The notes beneath the pieces were generated by a model. It was not told where the DNA came from. It ran no database searches and saw only the letters and a list, made by a program, of their open reading frames with translations. From assembly GCA_016214445.1 (NCBI GenBank), contig JACROM010000104.1, forward strand, positions 1 through 19,384: a DNA stretch of 19,384 nt, written 5' to 3'. Of this stretch, positions 1 to 7,674 are shown in pieces. This stretch comes from Microcaldota archaeon (GTDB lineage: Archaea > Micrarchaeota > Micrarchaeia > Norongarragalinales > Norongarragalinaceae). A program made the translations under genes and the position numbers. Position 1 is the stretch's first letter. Each line of letters begins with the position of its first letter.

Positions 1-2
1 TC

Positions 3-89
3 GTGCGCATTGACCGCGGCAAGTATAAGCTGTTTCATCATTTGCTAGGCCAATACATACGGGAAAAGTCCGGGTTCGGCGTGACTTAG
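3..89 (+). CDS. C-terminal end of an unidentified protein (partial)
   Basis: An open frame enters from the left edge and runs 28 codons to a TAG stop. The fragment is basic and polar (it contains KYKLFHHLLGQYIREK) and has protein-like composition. It ends 26 nt before the convergent end of the glycosyltransferase, which is normal spacing for two facing genes. I do not recognise the family; the start and most of the gene lie outside the window. Confidence 0.45.
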   Translation: MRIDRGKYKLFHHLLGQYIREKSGFGVT

Positions 90-115
90 GGATAAACAAG
101 CAAACGTTTGCGCGC

Positions 116-829
116 CTAAATCTCCCTGACAATCGCGTACCTTTTGGTTTTGATGCCGAAGACGTAGTTGAAGGTGGTCTTGCCCCAGTCGAGCAGGAGC
201 CCAACCCAGCCCATCTTCTTGAGCCGTCGGCTTGAGGTGTAGGCGGTGTGCTGCGGTAGTAAAACCACTCTGCCTATCTTCGCCATCCTGCGGGACAGGT
301 CCTGGTCTTCGGAAGCGAACATGCTCTCGTCGAAACCTTTCGCTTTCCAGAAAGAGGCCGCCCTGTAGAAGACGCAGTTGCCGGATATTGCCGGCTGGCC
401 AAGGCTTCCAGCTACGCGCACGATGAGGTTTAGGAATTTGAAGAACACGTTCGCAATACAGCTTTCGTGCAAAGGCATAATGTTGCAGCCCACGCTCGCC
501 ACTTCCGGTTGCATGCGGAAAACCTCAAGCGCCTCTTCCACGAACGCCTTTGAGGGCATTGTGTCGGCGTCATTGAACAATAGTATTTCTCCTTTCGCTG
601 CCTTTGCGCCTGCATTGCGTCCTGCTGCTATGCTCTTCTTGTACGGGAAGTCTATGTGTTTCCACACTATCTTCGCGTATTTTTTCGCTATTTGGCGGGT
701 GTGGTCGGAGCTGTCGCCGTCCGAAACTATGAACTCCGCGTCGCGCGGCACCCGCTTCCTCAACTCTTTCAGGGTGTTCTCGATAACTCGTTCCTCGTTC
801 AACGTTGGTACTATTACGGAGAGTTTCAT
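116..829 (-). CDS. Family 2 glycosyltransferase (GT-A fold)
   Basis: This is a 237-residue inverting GT-A glycosyltransferase, which transfers a sugar from a nucleotide donor to a lipid, glycan or protein acceptor. The N terminus has the family signature VIVPTLNEE (residues 5-13), then VSDGDSSD for nucleotide binding near 35-42, the metal-binding DXD as NDAD (86-89), GNCVFYR near 150, and SEDQDLSRR (about 173-181), which holds the usual catalytic-base ED. The C terminus has hydrophobic and aromatic stretches that may touch the membrane, but there is no clear multi-span domain. An AT-rich box (TTTAATAAC on the minus strand, about 857-866) lies some 30 nt upstream of the ATG, so the transcript probably has a very short leader. 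Donor and acceptor cannot be read from the sequence. Confidence 0.9.
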   Translation of the reverse strand: MKLSVIVPTLNEERVIENTLKELRKRVPRDAEFIVSDGDSSDHTRQIAKKYAKIVWKHIDFPYKKSIAAGRNAGAKAAKGEILLFNDADTMPSKAFVEEALEVFRMQPEVASVGCNIMPLHESCIANVFFKFLNLIVRVAGSLGQPAISGNCVFYRAASFWKAKGFDESMFASEDQDLSRRMAKIGRVVLLPQHTAYTSSRRLKKMGWVGLLLDWGKTTFNYVFGIKTKRYAIVREI

Positions 830-879
830 GTCAAGAATAAGCGTTTGTTGTTATTAAACCCCGCTTGTAATGCCGGGTT

Positions 880-3800
880 TCAATCATCGTCTTCGTCAGT
901 TGCGGGTGTTTGGGCGCGAAGCCGCTCCAGCATTATCTTCTGTTCTGCCGAGGCAACTATCTTGCGCGTGACGTCGATCACGTCCGGGTTAACTGATACG
1001 CTGTCTATTCCAAAGCGTACGAGCGCTTCGGCGAACTCCGAATAAACAGAAGGCGCCTGGCCGCAGCACGACACTTTCACTCCGTACTTCCTGCATGCCT
1101 TGATTACCCGTTCGATCGACTTTATGACCGCTGGGTCGCGTTCGTCGAACAGTTCAGCTACTAAACTGGAGTCCCGGTCCAAGCCAAGAGTGAGCTGGGT
1201 GAGGTCGTTAGAGCCTATGCTCATGAAGTCAACACCTAGGCGGCAGAAATCCTCCGCGAGTATGGCTGTCGAGGGAACTTCGCACATTATCCCGAGCTTG
1301 AAGTCCTTGTTCTGGTTGAGGCCAGATTTCTTGACGAGCCTCTTGCAGAGCTTGTACTCGTGAAGGGTGCGGACGAACGGGATCATCAGCCACAAATTGA
1401 AAAGGCCGTATTCCTCGCGGACTTTCTTTATTGCTGCCAGTTCCATGTTGAACACTTCGGGGTCCTTGATGTAGCGGTAACAGCCGCGGAAACCGATCAT
1501 CGGGTTCTCTTCCTTCGGCTCGTACTTCTCGCCGCCTTCCAAGTTCCTGTATTCGTTGGTTTTGAAGTCTGTTGCGCGGTAAATTACCGGCCGCGGGAAG
1601 AATTCCGAGCACACTTTGCGGAGGCCGTTGGCCAAGGCGTCGATGAACTCTTTTTGCCTTTTTTCCTCTATGAGCTTGCGCGGGTGCACTCCTAAGCCCG
1701 CGATCATGAATTCTGCCCGCAAAAGCCCTACTCCGTCGACGTTCTTGCTCGCAACTCTGTCGCATATGTCCGGCTCAGCCAGGTTGACGTATATTTTCGT
1801 GCCCGTAACCACCTGCCCGGGTGATGAAGCGGATGTTTGTTCTGTCTTGCTGCTCTCGAGCTGGACTTTGCCTTCGAATATCACTCCGCGCTTGGCGTCT
1901 ATGGTGATAGTCTGGCCTTCCTTGAGCGTGGAGGTAGCCTTGCCGGCCCCGACGACGCATGGTATGCCGAGTTCGCGGGAGACTATGGCCGCGTGGCACG
2001 TCATTCCGCCCTCGTCCGTCACTATGCCCAAAGCGCGTTTCATTGCTGGCACGAAGTCAGGGGAAGTCATTTTCGCTACGAGTATGTCGCCTTTCTGCAC
2101 CTTGTCTAGCTCTTTTGCCGAGGCGAGTATCTTTACTGTCCCGGTTGCTATTCCGGGCGCAGCTCCGAGGCCGCGCAAAAGTATGTTGGCGTCTTTTACT
2201 TCCACTTCACTCCCCTCCTTGGCCTGAGTATTGAGCGTAGTGACCGCCCTTGTTTGGACGATGTACACTTTCGAGTCTTCTACTGCCCACTCTACGTCCT
2301 GTGGCGAGCCATAGTGCTGTTCTATCTTTTTGCCGTATTCAGCAACTTCCTTTATTTCCTCGTCGGAAAGCTTCTGGTTTTCCTGCATTTCCTCGGGCAC
2401 GTCCTCCTCCCTCGTCACTTTTCCTACGCGTACCACCATCCTGTCCTGTTTGAAGATTTTCTTGTCCGTGATTTCGCCGGTCCGCTTGTCGACGACGTAG
2501 TGGTCAGGGGAGATGCTTCCGGAAACAATTGCCTCGCCGAGCCCGAAGCCGGCTTCTATCACTATTTTTCCGCGGTCATTTGACATTGGGTCTACTGTGA
2601 ACATCACGCCGCTTTTTTCGCTTTGGACCATCTTCTGCACTACTGCTGCCAAGCCTACCTTGTTGTGGTCGAAACCCTTGTCCTGCCGGTAGTATATTGC
2701 GCGCGCTTCGAAGAGCGAGGCCCAGCATTTTTTTACCGCTTCCACCACGTCGTCCTGTCCCTGGATGTTGAGGTATGTCGACTGTTGGCCCGCAAACGAG
2801 GCGGTATTGTGCGTGATAACTCCGCCGAATCCAGCTAAAAAGTTTTCAGTTCCCGGAACCGTGAAGTCGTAGACGTAACCGTTGTAATCTACCTCCTCGA
2901 TTTTTTCAACCGCATCCCAGATTACGTCGCTTTCAGCAATTTTTTTGAGTTGTTTTGAGCCTAGTTTTCCAGCTATTGCGTTTAGGTAGCCGTACCCGTA
3001 TGTCTGCGGAACCCGGTCGCCCATATTCCAGGGAATTGATCCTTTCTTAAAACGCCCTTTTTCGTCTAGATCGCTTGTTGTTTCAACATCGCGCTCGATT
3101 TTTTCGAATATTCCCTCGGAAAAGGATTTTCCGCACGTCGAGCACATGTATCTCTGTTTCTCGCTGCTGCTTTTCCCGTTTCTGCGCATTTCGCCCCCGC
3201 ATGTCGTCGGGCAAATTACGGCTTTGATCTGTTTTTTGGGCAAGTCTTTCCTTATTTCCTCCCCGATAATTTCAGATACTTTTTGGCTTGGCGGCAGTGT
3301 TTCGATAAAGTCCTGGTGTTTTTTTCTTATGGCGTATTCTTCAACCATTTTTTCCAATTTTGCCTTGTCCTTCTCTTCTGTTGCACCGATTTTTTCGTAG
3401 AACTTCTTGGCCTCGCTTTGAGGAACACTGATTATGAAATACTGTTTTTTCGTTCTCAGGTAGCATTTTATTCCCAATGAGGCGAGCAGGTATGCTAGGC
3501 CGTTTGCTAGGTCTTTGGAAGCGGTTACGGCGGAGATTTCTCTTCTGGAAACGTAACCGTCTCCATCGAAATAACCTTTGATGAATTCTGCAATGAATTC
3601 TTTGTTTTGCTTGAAGACCAGTTGGGGAACTTGTTTTATTCTTGCACTTTTCCCCTTTCCTTTTATTGGAAGCGGGTCTCCAAAGGATTTTTGTAACAAT
3701 TTTACGAGTGTTTGGCTGAATGCGCGGATGTTTTTTTCGTTTTTGGATGTTCCGAGGCCGATATTTTTGAAATAGGTTTTGAGGCGCGCTGTGATTTCTC

Positions 3801-4761
3801 GGGATTCGCAGGAAACGTCCACACAATTTATGTCATAGGTGGAGCCTTCTGCAGCGTAAACGCCCAAAAAGTAAGCGAAGTCCTTGTTTATCGGTATGGT
3901 TTTCGGAAACGGCTTTTGTATGCTCCATTTTCCTCGGCGTATCCTTATTCCTTTTTCGTCAATCACGAGCTCGTCGCCGTTTAATGTTGCGGCCACGTCT
4001 AGCATGCTCGTTTCTCGTTTTTGAGTTGTGGCGGGCAGCTTCTTGAGAACAGGTATTCTCGTGTCTGAAGTCACGTCGTGCACTCTGATTGTTTCGAGTT
4101 TTAGTGTGTCGGGGTTTAACGCTACCAATGAGTGGTCCGGAGTTATTGTAATGCTTCTGCCGCTTCTTGTTGTAATCTTGTATAATTTGCATTTTGCATG
4201 ATGTCGGTACATTCCGGCTTCCATCCACTTTATCTTGTTTTTTTCAAGAGAAGGAACTTGTAGTGCGACGTTATTTCCCGCATAAATATTCCACAGGTTT
4301 TCCATTGTCGTGTATACCTGTTCGCCGTTGACCATTGCAACTGCTTGTTCCTGTCCGCTGATGCTTGGAAGGTCCTCGGCAGTTGCAGAGGAGCGTACTG
4401 CTACGAGTACTTCGTTTTCGGATGAAGGTATGAGCGAAGCGCCGCCGAGCTTGTTGTATGCGCGGATTATTTCCGCGCGTATGTCCGACGGAACGTCCTG
4501 TTCGAGTATGGCGTCCTTTATTTCCTGGCTCGTCTGCTGCAGTGTCTTGGAGTCTTCGGGGTCGAGCCCGTCGGTTTTGACTTTCACGAGCGCAGCTAGG
4601 TTGGTTTGCTCCATGAACTGGTAGTAGGCCTGTGCGGAAACGATGAAACCTGGCGGAACCGGAAAACCAGCCTGGGTCATCTCGCCCAGGTTCGCGCCTT
4701 TGCCGCCTGCGATGCTCAGTGAGTTCTTGTCGATTTCATTAAACCAGTAAACAATCTTCAA
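880..4761 (-). CDS. ppsA: Phosphoenolpyruvate synthase precursor, intein-containing
   Basis: PEP synthase converts pyruvate, ATP and water to PEP, AMP and phosphate, feeding gluconeogenesis in the cytoplasm. I place the start at the TTG ending at 4761 (reads MKIVYWFNEIDKNSLSIAGG), because homology begins there and GGGGTAAGC precedes it; the open frame reaches 5025, but that part is leader. The precursor has 1293 residues; removing the 520-residue intein (residues 133-652) leaves 773, a normal PpsA length. Visible motifs: GGKGANLGEM, AVRSSATAEDLP, then after the intein TASFAGQQSTYLN (ATP-grasp domain); the phosphohistidine motif GGMTCHAAIVSREL with His923 of the precursor, His403 after splicing; and the C-terminal TIM barrel with SIGSNDLTQ and CCGQAPS. 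The intein sits in the conserved ATP-binding loop, so activity should depend on splicing. Confidence 0.95.
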   Translation of the reverse strand: MKIVYWFNEIDKNSLSIAGGKGANLGEMTQAGFPVPPGFIVSAQAYYQFMEQTNLAALVKVKTDGLDPEDSKTLQQTSQEIKDAILEQDVPSDIRAEIIRAYNKLGGASLIPSSENEVLVAVRSSATAEDLPSISGQEQAVAMVNGEQVYTTMENLWNIYAGNNVALQVPSLEKNKIKWMEAGMYRHHAKCKLYKITTRSGRSITITPDHSLVALNPDTLKLETIRVHDVTSDTRIPVLKKLPATTQKRETSMLDVAATLNGDELVIDEKGIRIRRGKWSIQKPFPKTIPINKDFAYFLGVYAAEGSTYDINCVDVSCESREITARLKTYFKNIGLGTSKNEKNIRAFSQTLVKLLQKSFGDPLPIKGKGKSARIKQVPQLVFKQNKEFIAEFIKGYFDGDGYVSRREISAVTASKDLANGLAYLLASLGIKCYLRTKKQYFIISVPQSEAKKFYEKIGATEEKDKAKLEKMVEEYAIRKKHQDFIETLPPSQKVSEIIGEEIRKDLPKKQIKAVICPTTCGGEMRRNGKSSSEKQRYMCSTCGKSFSEGIFEKIERDVETTSDLDEKGRFKKGSIPWNMGDRVPQTYGYGYLNAIAGKLGSKQLKKIAESDVIWDAVEKIEEVDYNGYVYDFTVPGTENFLAGFGGVITHNTASFAGQQSTYLNIQGQDDVVEAVKKCWASLFEARAIYYRQDKGFDHNKVGLAAVVQKMVQSEKSGVMFTVDPMSNDRGKIVIEAGFGLGEAIVSGSISPDHYVVDKRTGEITDKKIFKQDRMVVRVGKVTREEDVPEEMQENQKLSDEEIKEVAEYGKKIEQHYGSPQDVEWAVEDSKVYIVQTRAVTTLNTQAKEGSEVEVKDANILLRGLGAAPGIATGTVKILASAKELDKVQKGDILVAKMTSPDFVPAMKRALGIVTDEGGMTCHAAIVSRELGIPCVVGAGKATSTLKEGQTITIDAKRGVIFEGKVQLESSKTEQTSASSPGQVVTGTKIYVNLAEPDICDRVASKNVDGVGLLRAEFMIAGLGVHPRKLIEEKRQKEFIDALANGLRKVCSEFFPRPVIYRATDFKTNEYRNLEGGEKYEPKEENPMIGFRGCYRYIKDPEVFNMELAAIKKVREEYGLFNLWLMIPFVRTLHEYKLCKRLVKKSGLNQNKDFKLGIMCEVPSTAILAEDFCRLGVDFMSIGSNDLTQLTLGLDRDSSLVAELFDERDPAVIKSIERVIKACRKYGVKVSCCGQAPSVYSEFAEALVRFGIDSVSVNPDVIDVTRKIVASAEQKIMLERLRAQTPATDEDDD
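2806..4365 (-). mobile_element. Intein with LAGLIDADG homing endonuclease in PEP synthase
   Basis: The intein is exactly 520 residues in frame. It starts at a Ser (block A, SISGQEQ...VNGEQV) after host ...AEDLP and ends with block F/G (NFLAGFGGVITHN) before host Thr (+1) in TASFAGQQ. Block B is TPDHSL (His78). Two DOD endonuclease motifs are present: FLGVYAAEG (166-174) and FIKGYFDGDG (261-270), the second with both acidic residues, the first with Glu173 in the usual Asp place. Residues 385-411 hold a zinc-ribbon-like module (CPTTC...CSTC) between the endonuclease and the C-terminal splicing block. The nucleophiles are Ser1 and Thr+1, with terminal His-Asn, so it should be splicing-competent. 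PEP synthase is a known intein host in other archaea. Confidence 0.95.
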
Positions 4762-5021
4762 GCTTACCCCGCCCTTTGTAATTAAGTGACGGCTATAACA
4801 GCAAACCACGGAAGTTTCACGACAGAATTGTCGTTGTTTGCAGTCTAGCAAAGCCAACCTTTTCATGAAATTTGTTGGCTTTGCTATAACGCCGCGAGCG
4901 TTTAAAACCTGTTTGGTCAGCCGGATTCGTTTAGCCTCTACCACGAGTATGGCAGCAGGCGCCAGCGCACCATTTCCCCTCCCGCCCGAGGCAGTGAAAG
5001 GATAGAAAATAGGGGGATTTT
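4762..5021 (-). promoter_or_regulatory. ppsA leader with 13-bp hairpin and archaeal promoter
   Basis: This gene-free stretch lies between the ATPase stop and the ppsA TTG start. On the minus strand an AT-rich TATA-like box (GGTTTTAAACG, 4901-4910) would start transcription near 4880. A perfect 13-bp inverted repeat, TAGCAAAGCCAAC at 4846-4858 with GTTGGCTTTGCTA at 4874-4886 (15-nt loop), sits at the predicted RNA 5' end. A second stem follows: ACGACA/TGTCGT (4819-4824 with 4829-4834), itself enclosed by GCAAAC/GTTTGC (4801-4806 with 4836-4841). The leader would be about 120 nt, long for an archaeon whose other genes here look leaderless. It may be an operator or an RNA element acting on ppsA. 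Confidence 0.5.
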
Positions 5022-6347
5022 TCAAAATGCTAGCAACGCCAAGTGCAGCGGAATCCTGTTGCCGCCTTCCTTGCGGGAGGAAGTTACGAGCGTGAACGTG
5101 TTTAGTTTGGGCAGTGTTCTTTCGGTTGCCTTGTTGCCCACTTCGAACGCGAGTTTCTTGTCCGGCACGACGAAGTCGGCCGCGTGGCTGTATTGGACCG
5201 AGCCTGCTCCGAAGACTGAAGCAAGCGCGGCGAAAACACAGTCTTCACGCAAGTTGCCGGTCAAATCGCTTTCCAAGCCCAAGTCTTTGGCAAGCGCGTA
5301 CCGTATAGACGGCGACTGGAACAGCCACTTCTTCGGCAGCTTGACTGCCTTCCTGCGGCCGTGCGCTTCCACGCCTTTTATGAGCAGCGATTTTTCCATG
5401 AGGTCAAGCACTTTCGAAACGCTTTCCTTCGAGATAGTGAAGTGATTGGCTAGGTTTTCCAGCCGGACGGCGTCGCAAGGGATTCTGGCGAGGAAAACTG
5501 CCATCTGTTCCGCTTTTGGCAGGAGGCTTGCGTCGAGTTTGCCGTATTTCGGGAAGTCTTCGTAAACGATTTTTTTGACTACTGACTTCATTCCCTCCAA
5601 ATAGTCTTGCCCGCTGGTCTGCAGTGCGAGCGGCATGTCTTCATGCAGGTAGTCTTCGAAGAGCCCTGCCAGGTTCTTGGTTCCTGCCGCAGCCATTGCT
5701 TGCGAGAATTCCTTCAATGGCGTTTGGCCGCGGGATAATCCGGCAAGCATTTTTCGTGCTAGGTCTTCCGGCACGCTGATGCCGTGTTTCAGGAGCAGGT
5801 ATTCCTTGAACGACAATGGTGAAACCGTCAGCGTCGTGCTTCGTCTGGCGATGTCCGGAGGGAATGCTAGGGCGAGCGAGGAAGAGGACGTCAGTACTAG
5901 GGACAAGTCGGGCCGGGTGTCGTGGAGTACTTTTGTCTTGAGCGTCCAGTCCGGCAGGTAGGTTACTTCGTCAACAAACAGGACGTATTTCTTTCCCACG
6001 CCGGTTTTCTCGCGGTTTATCTTGTCGAGTGCCTCAACCAGCTTCAACAAGTCGACGTTGTTTGCCAAGAGTTCGTCGCCGCGCGCGTAAAACGCCTGCG
6101 CCGGGCTGTCACGCAATTCGGCCAGCTGGAGCAGGCTCACGGTTTTCCCTGTGCCGCGCAAGCCGCACAGTATCGTTATGCGCATGCCTTTTCCGGACTC
6201 GTTTCTCTCAAGTTTTTTTTCGAGGAGGTTGACGAAGCTACGGCGGTGCGTGATGTTTTTCAGGCGTGCGCTGGTGAACGGGCGGAGTTCCGCAGATGAC
6301 CGCAAGACAAAACTTTCAGCATCCTCGCTCGTTCCCGGTTCCAACAA
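5022..6347 (-). CDS. AAA ATPase with DUF4143-type C-terminal region
   Basis: This is a P-loop ATPase of the large prokaryotic AAA_14/DUF4143 group; the cellular role of these proteins is largely unknown. Seen: Walker A GLRGTGKT, Walker B YVLFVDEVTYLPDW, a sensor-like LVLTSSS, the typical SPLSFKEYLLLKHG segment after the ATPase core, a winged-helix-like stretch (LENLANHFTISKESVSKVLDLM), and a C-terminal ADFVV...AFEVG that resembles the PD-(D/E)XK-like end of DUF4143, but with Gly where EVK is usual. The frame is open to an ATG at 6503. I prefer the TTG ending at 6347 because GGGCGGTG precedes it, a TATA-like box lies about 35 nt upstream, and the residues upstream do not look like the family. 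That gives 441 residues; the longer form would give 493. Confidence 0.85.
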   Translation of the reverse strand: MLEPGTSEDAESFVLRSSAELRPFTSARLKNITHRRSFVNLLEKKLERNESGKGMRITILCGLRGTGKTVSLLQLAELRDSPAQAFYARGDELLANNVDLLKLVEALDKINREKTGVGKKYVLFVDEVTYLPDWTLKTKVLHDTRPDLSLVLTSSSSLALAFPPDIARRSTTLTVSPLSFKEYLLLKHGISVPEDLARKMLAGLSRGQTPLKEFSQAMAAAGTKNLAGLFEDYLHEDMPLALQTSGQDYLEGMKSVVKKIVYEDFPKYGKLDASLLPKAEQMAVFLARIPCDAVRLENLANHFTISKESVSKVLDLMEKSLLIKGVEAHGRRKAVKLPKKWLFQSPSIRYALAKDLGLESDLTGNLREDCVFAALASVFGAGSVQYSHAADFVVPDKKLAFEVGNKATERTLPKLNTFTLVTSSRKEGGNRIPLHLALLAF

Positions 6348-6377
6348 ACACCGCCCGCTACGAATATATGTCCTGGC

Positions 6378-6427
6378 CTTTTTAAGGTTTCCGTTTAAAC
6401 GGAAAGAAAGAGCCGTTTCTTTCCGTT
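6378..6427 (-). promoter_or_regulatory. Promoter with palindromic operator for the AAA ATPase gene
   Basis: The minus strand reads CCTTAAAAAGG (about 6378-6387), a good archaeal TATA box. Directly upstream, in the position of the BRE, is a perfect 18-bp palindrome, TTTCCGTTTAAACGGAAA (6388-6405). A third half-site, TTTCCGTT, lies at 6420-6427; with the second half-site it forms a 12-bp inverted repeat (6398-6409 with 6416-6427, 6-nt spacer). Three regularly placed half-sites next to a TATA box suggest a dimeric regulator; which one is unknown. Confidence 0.6.
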
Positions 6428-6509
6428 CCGGCGGAAGAGATTGTCCGACTGCCGGCGTAAACGGTTCAAAGCAAGCCCATGATTTTGCGGAGTCCTCTTC
6501 CATTCGGGT

Positions 6510-7493
6510 TTAGGCTTCTACTTGTTCTGTTTTTCCTGTCTTGGCAGACTTGACGCATGCTTCCGCGACAGCAATCGCGGCGAGTCCGTCATCTATGGTG
6601 CAGAGCGGCTTCTTTTTCTGTCCGGCGCACTCGAGGAAGTGCTCGAGTTCCAGCTTGAGCGGCTCGTCTTTCGCGAAGTACGGCTTCACTTCCGTTCCCC
6701 TTCCAACTCGCCAGAGTATCTCGTCGAAGTTTTTAGCGCCGTGAACCGGCTTGTCGGTCAGCGTAAGGGTGAGTTCCTGGGAAATGTAGTCGAGTTCGGC
6801 CATTCCCTTGGTTCCCAGAAGAAGGAGTTTCCTTCTCTTGACCGGAACAACGCGGTTTACTTCCACGCCCGCGTAGAAGCCTTCGTACTCCACTATTGCC
6901 GAGCCCAGGTCGTTGGTTTGGTTGAAGCTCTGCTGCACCGCTTGTGCGCTTTTGGGTTTTTTGCCGGTGACGAAGCTGATGATGTCCATGTCATGAACCC
7001 CTTGGTCGTAGAACGCGTTGCCCAAATCGCGCGGGCCCGGGATTCCGAACCTCTGCGCTGAGGCGTACACTATTTCGCCAAGCTCGTTCACTTTGTCCTT
7101 CAGCGCGAGGACGCCCGGGTTGAAGCGCTCGATGTGGCCCGCCATGACGATTGTTTTTTTCGCTTCAGCTAGCGCCTTGATTTTCTTGCCTTCCTCCATG
7201 CTTGCGGCTATGGGCTTTTCTATGAGGCAGGGTATTCCCTTCCCTATCAGTTTGGTTGCGACCTCGTAGTGGAGTTTGGTCGGGACCGCTACGCTGGCCG
7301 CGTCAGGCTTCTTTTCCAGCGCCTCTTCAATTGTCGAACAGAACGTTATCCCTTCGAGCTTCATTTCCGCCAGTTTCGTCCTTGATTCCTCGCCCGGCTC
7401 CACTACCATTACCTCGTCCACGTCCTTGAAAGAAGAATAGTTTCTCGCGTGGTGCCTTCCCATTACTCCCGCGCCTACAACCATTACTTTCAT
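6510..7493 (-). CDS. Gfo/Idh/MocA family NAD(P)-dependent oxidoreductase
   Basis: A 327-residue member of the sugar and inositol dehydrogenase superfamily. It has an N-terminal Rossmann domain with VMVVGAGVMGRHHARNY for dinucleotide binding, the conserved EKPIA (the lysine of EKP is catalytic in the family), and the DQGVHDMDIISF segment that carries the active-site Asp/His pair. The C-terminal alpha/beta domain is of normal length. I place the start at the ATG ending at 7493, because GGTGA lies 5 nt before it and the Rossmann fold begins at once; a start at 7523 is possible but would add an unlike MFFLEKTVTK. The substrate cannot be read; such genes often act in nucleotide-sugar synthesis. 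The gene may be controlled by the structured region just upstream. Confidence 0.92.
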   Translation of the reverse strand: MKVMVVGAGVMGRHHARNYSSFKDVDEVMVVEPGEESRTKLAEMKLEGITFCSTIEEALEKKPDAASVAVPTKLHYEVATKLIGKGIPCLIEKPIAASMEEGKKIKALAEAKKTIVMAGHIERFNPGVLALKDKVNELGEIVYASAQRFGIPGPRDLGNAFYDQGVHDMDIISFVTGKKPKSAQAVQQSFNQTNDLGSAIVEYEGFYAGVEVNRVVPVKRRKLLLLGTKGMAELDYISQELTLTLTDKPVHGAKNFDEILWRVGRGTEVKPYFAKDEPLKLELEHFLECAGQKKKPLCTIDDGLAAIAVAEACVKSAKTGKTEQVEA

Positions 7494-7528
7494 TTTAGTC
7501 ACCGTTTTTTCCAAGAAAAACAAAGGGA

Positions 7529-7625
7529 CTGGGAGGTTTCAAACTGACTCAACGATTCAACTGTCAAGTCGGTTTGTTTGGCGGAAGGCGAATTGAGGGG
7601 TGCGTACCTCCGGCCTTTCTCCCAG
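7529..7625. ncRNA. Candidate three-way-junction RNA element upstream of the oxidoreductase
   Basis: The region can fold into a closed three-way junction. P1 pairs CTGGGAG (7529-7535) with CTCCCAG (7619-7625). P2 pairs CAAACTGACT (7540-7549) with AGTCGGTTTG (7567-7576), ten pairs with one G-U if read on the plus strand. P3 pairs AAGGC (7585-7589) with GCCTT (7613-7617), capped by GAGG/CCTC (7595-7598 with 7607-7610). On the minus strand it would form the first ~100 nt of the leader of the oxidoreductase gene, because a TATA-like box at 7651-7661 would start transcription near 7630. The wobble pair in P2 rather favours the plus strand, so strand is left open. It matches no riboswitch I know. 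Confidence 0.35.
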
Positions 7626-7627
7626 CC

Positions 7628-7670
7628 AATGTAAAACATTATTTACATTAAGTATATAAGGCTTTACATT
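7628..7670. promoter_or_regulatory. Possibly bidirectional promoter with three TTTACATT half-sites
   Basis: A strong TATA box (AGTATATAAGG on plus, CCTTATATACT on minus, 7651-7661) works in either direction. It is flanked by AATGTAAA (7628-7635), TTTACATT (7642-7649) and TTTACATT (7663-7670). The first two form an 8-bp inverted repeat with a 6-bp spacer. To the right the box lies about 20 nt before the ATG of a microORF; to the left it would produce the structured leader of the oxidoreductase gene. The half-sites would let one dimeric regulator cover both directions. Confidence 0.5.
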
Positions 7671-7674
7671 TTGT

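Noticed and set aside
4762..5025. N-terminal extension of PEP synthase (88 more codons)
   Set aside because: The frame is open by chance: the extension has no family similarity, contains the TATA box and a 13-bp hairpin, and the conserved protein starts at the TTG at 4761.
6348..6503. N-terminal extension of the AAA ATPase to the ATG at 6503
   Set aside because: It would translate through the TATA box and the perfect palindrome and has no family-like residues. The start at 6347 has a ribosome site. The longer form is not fully excluded.
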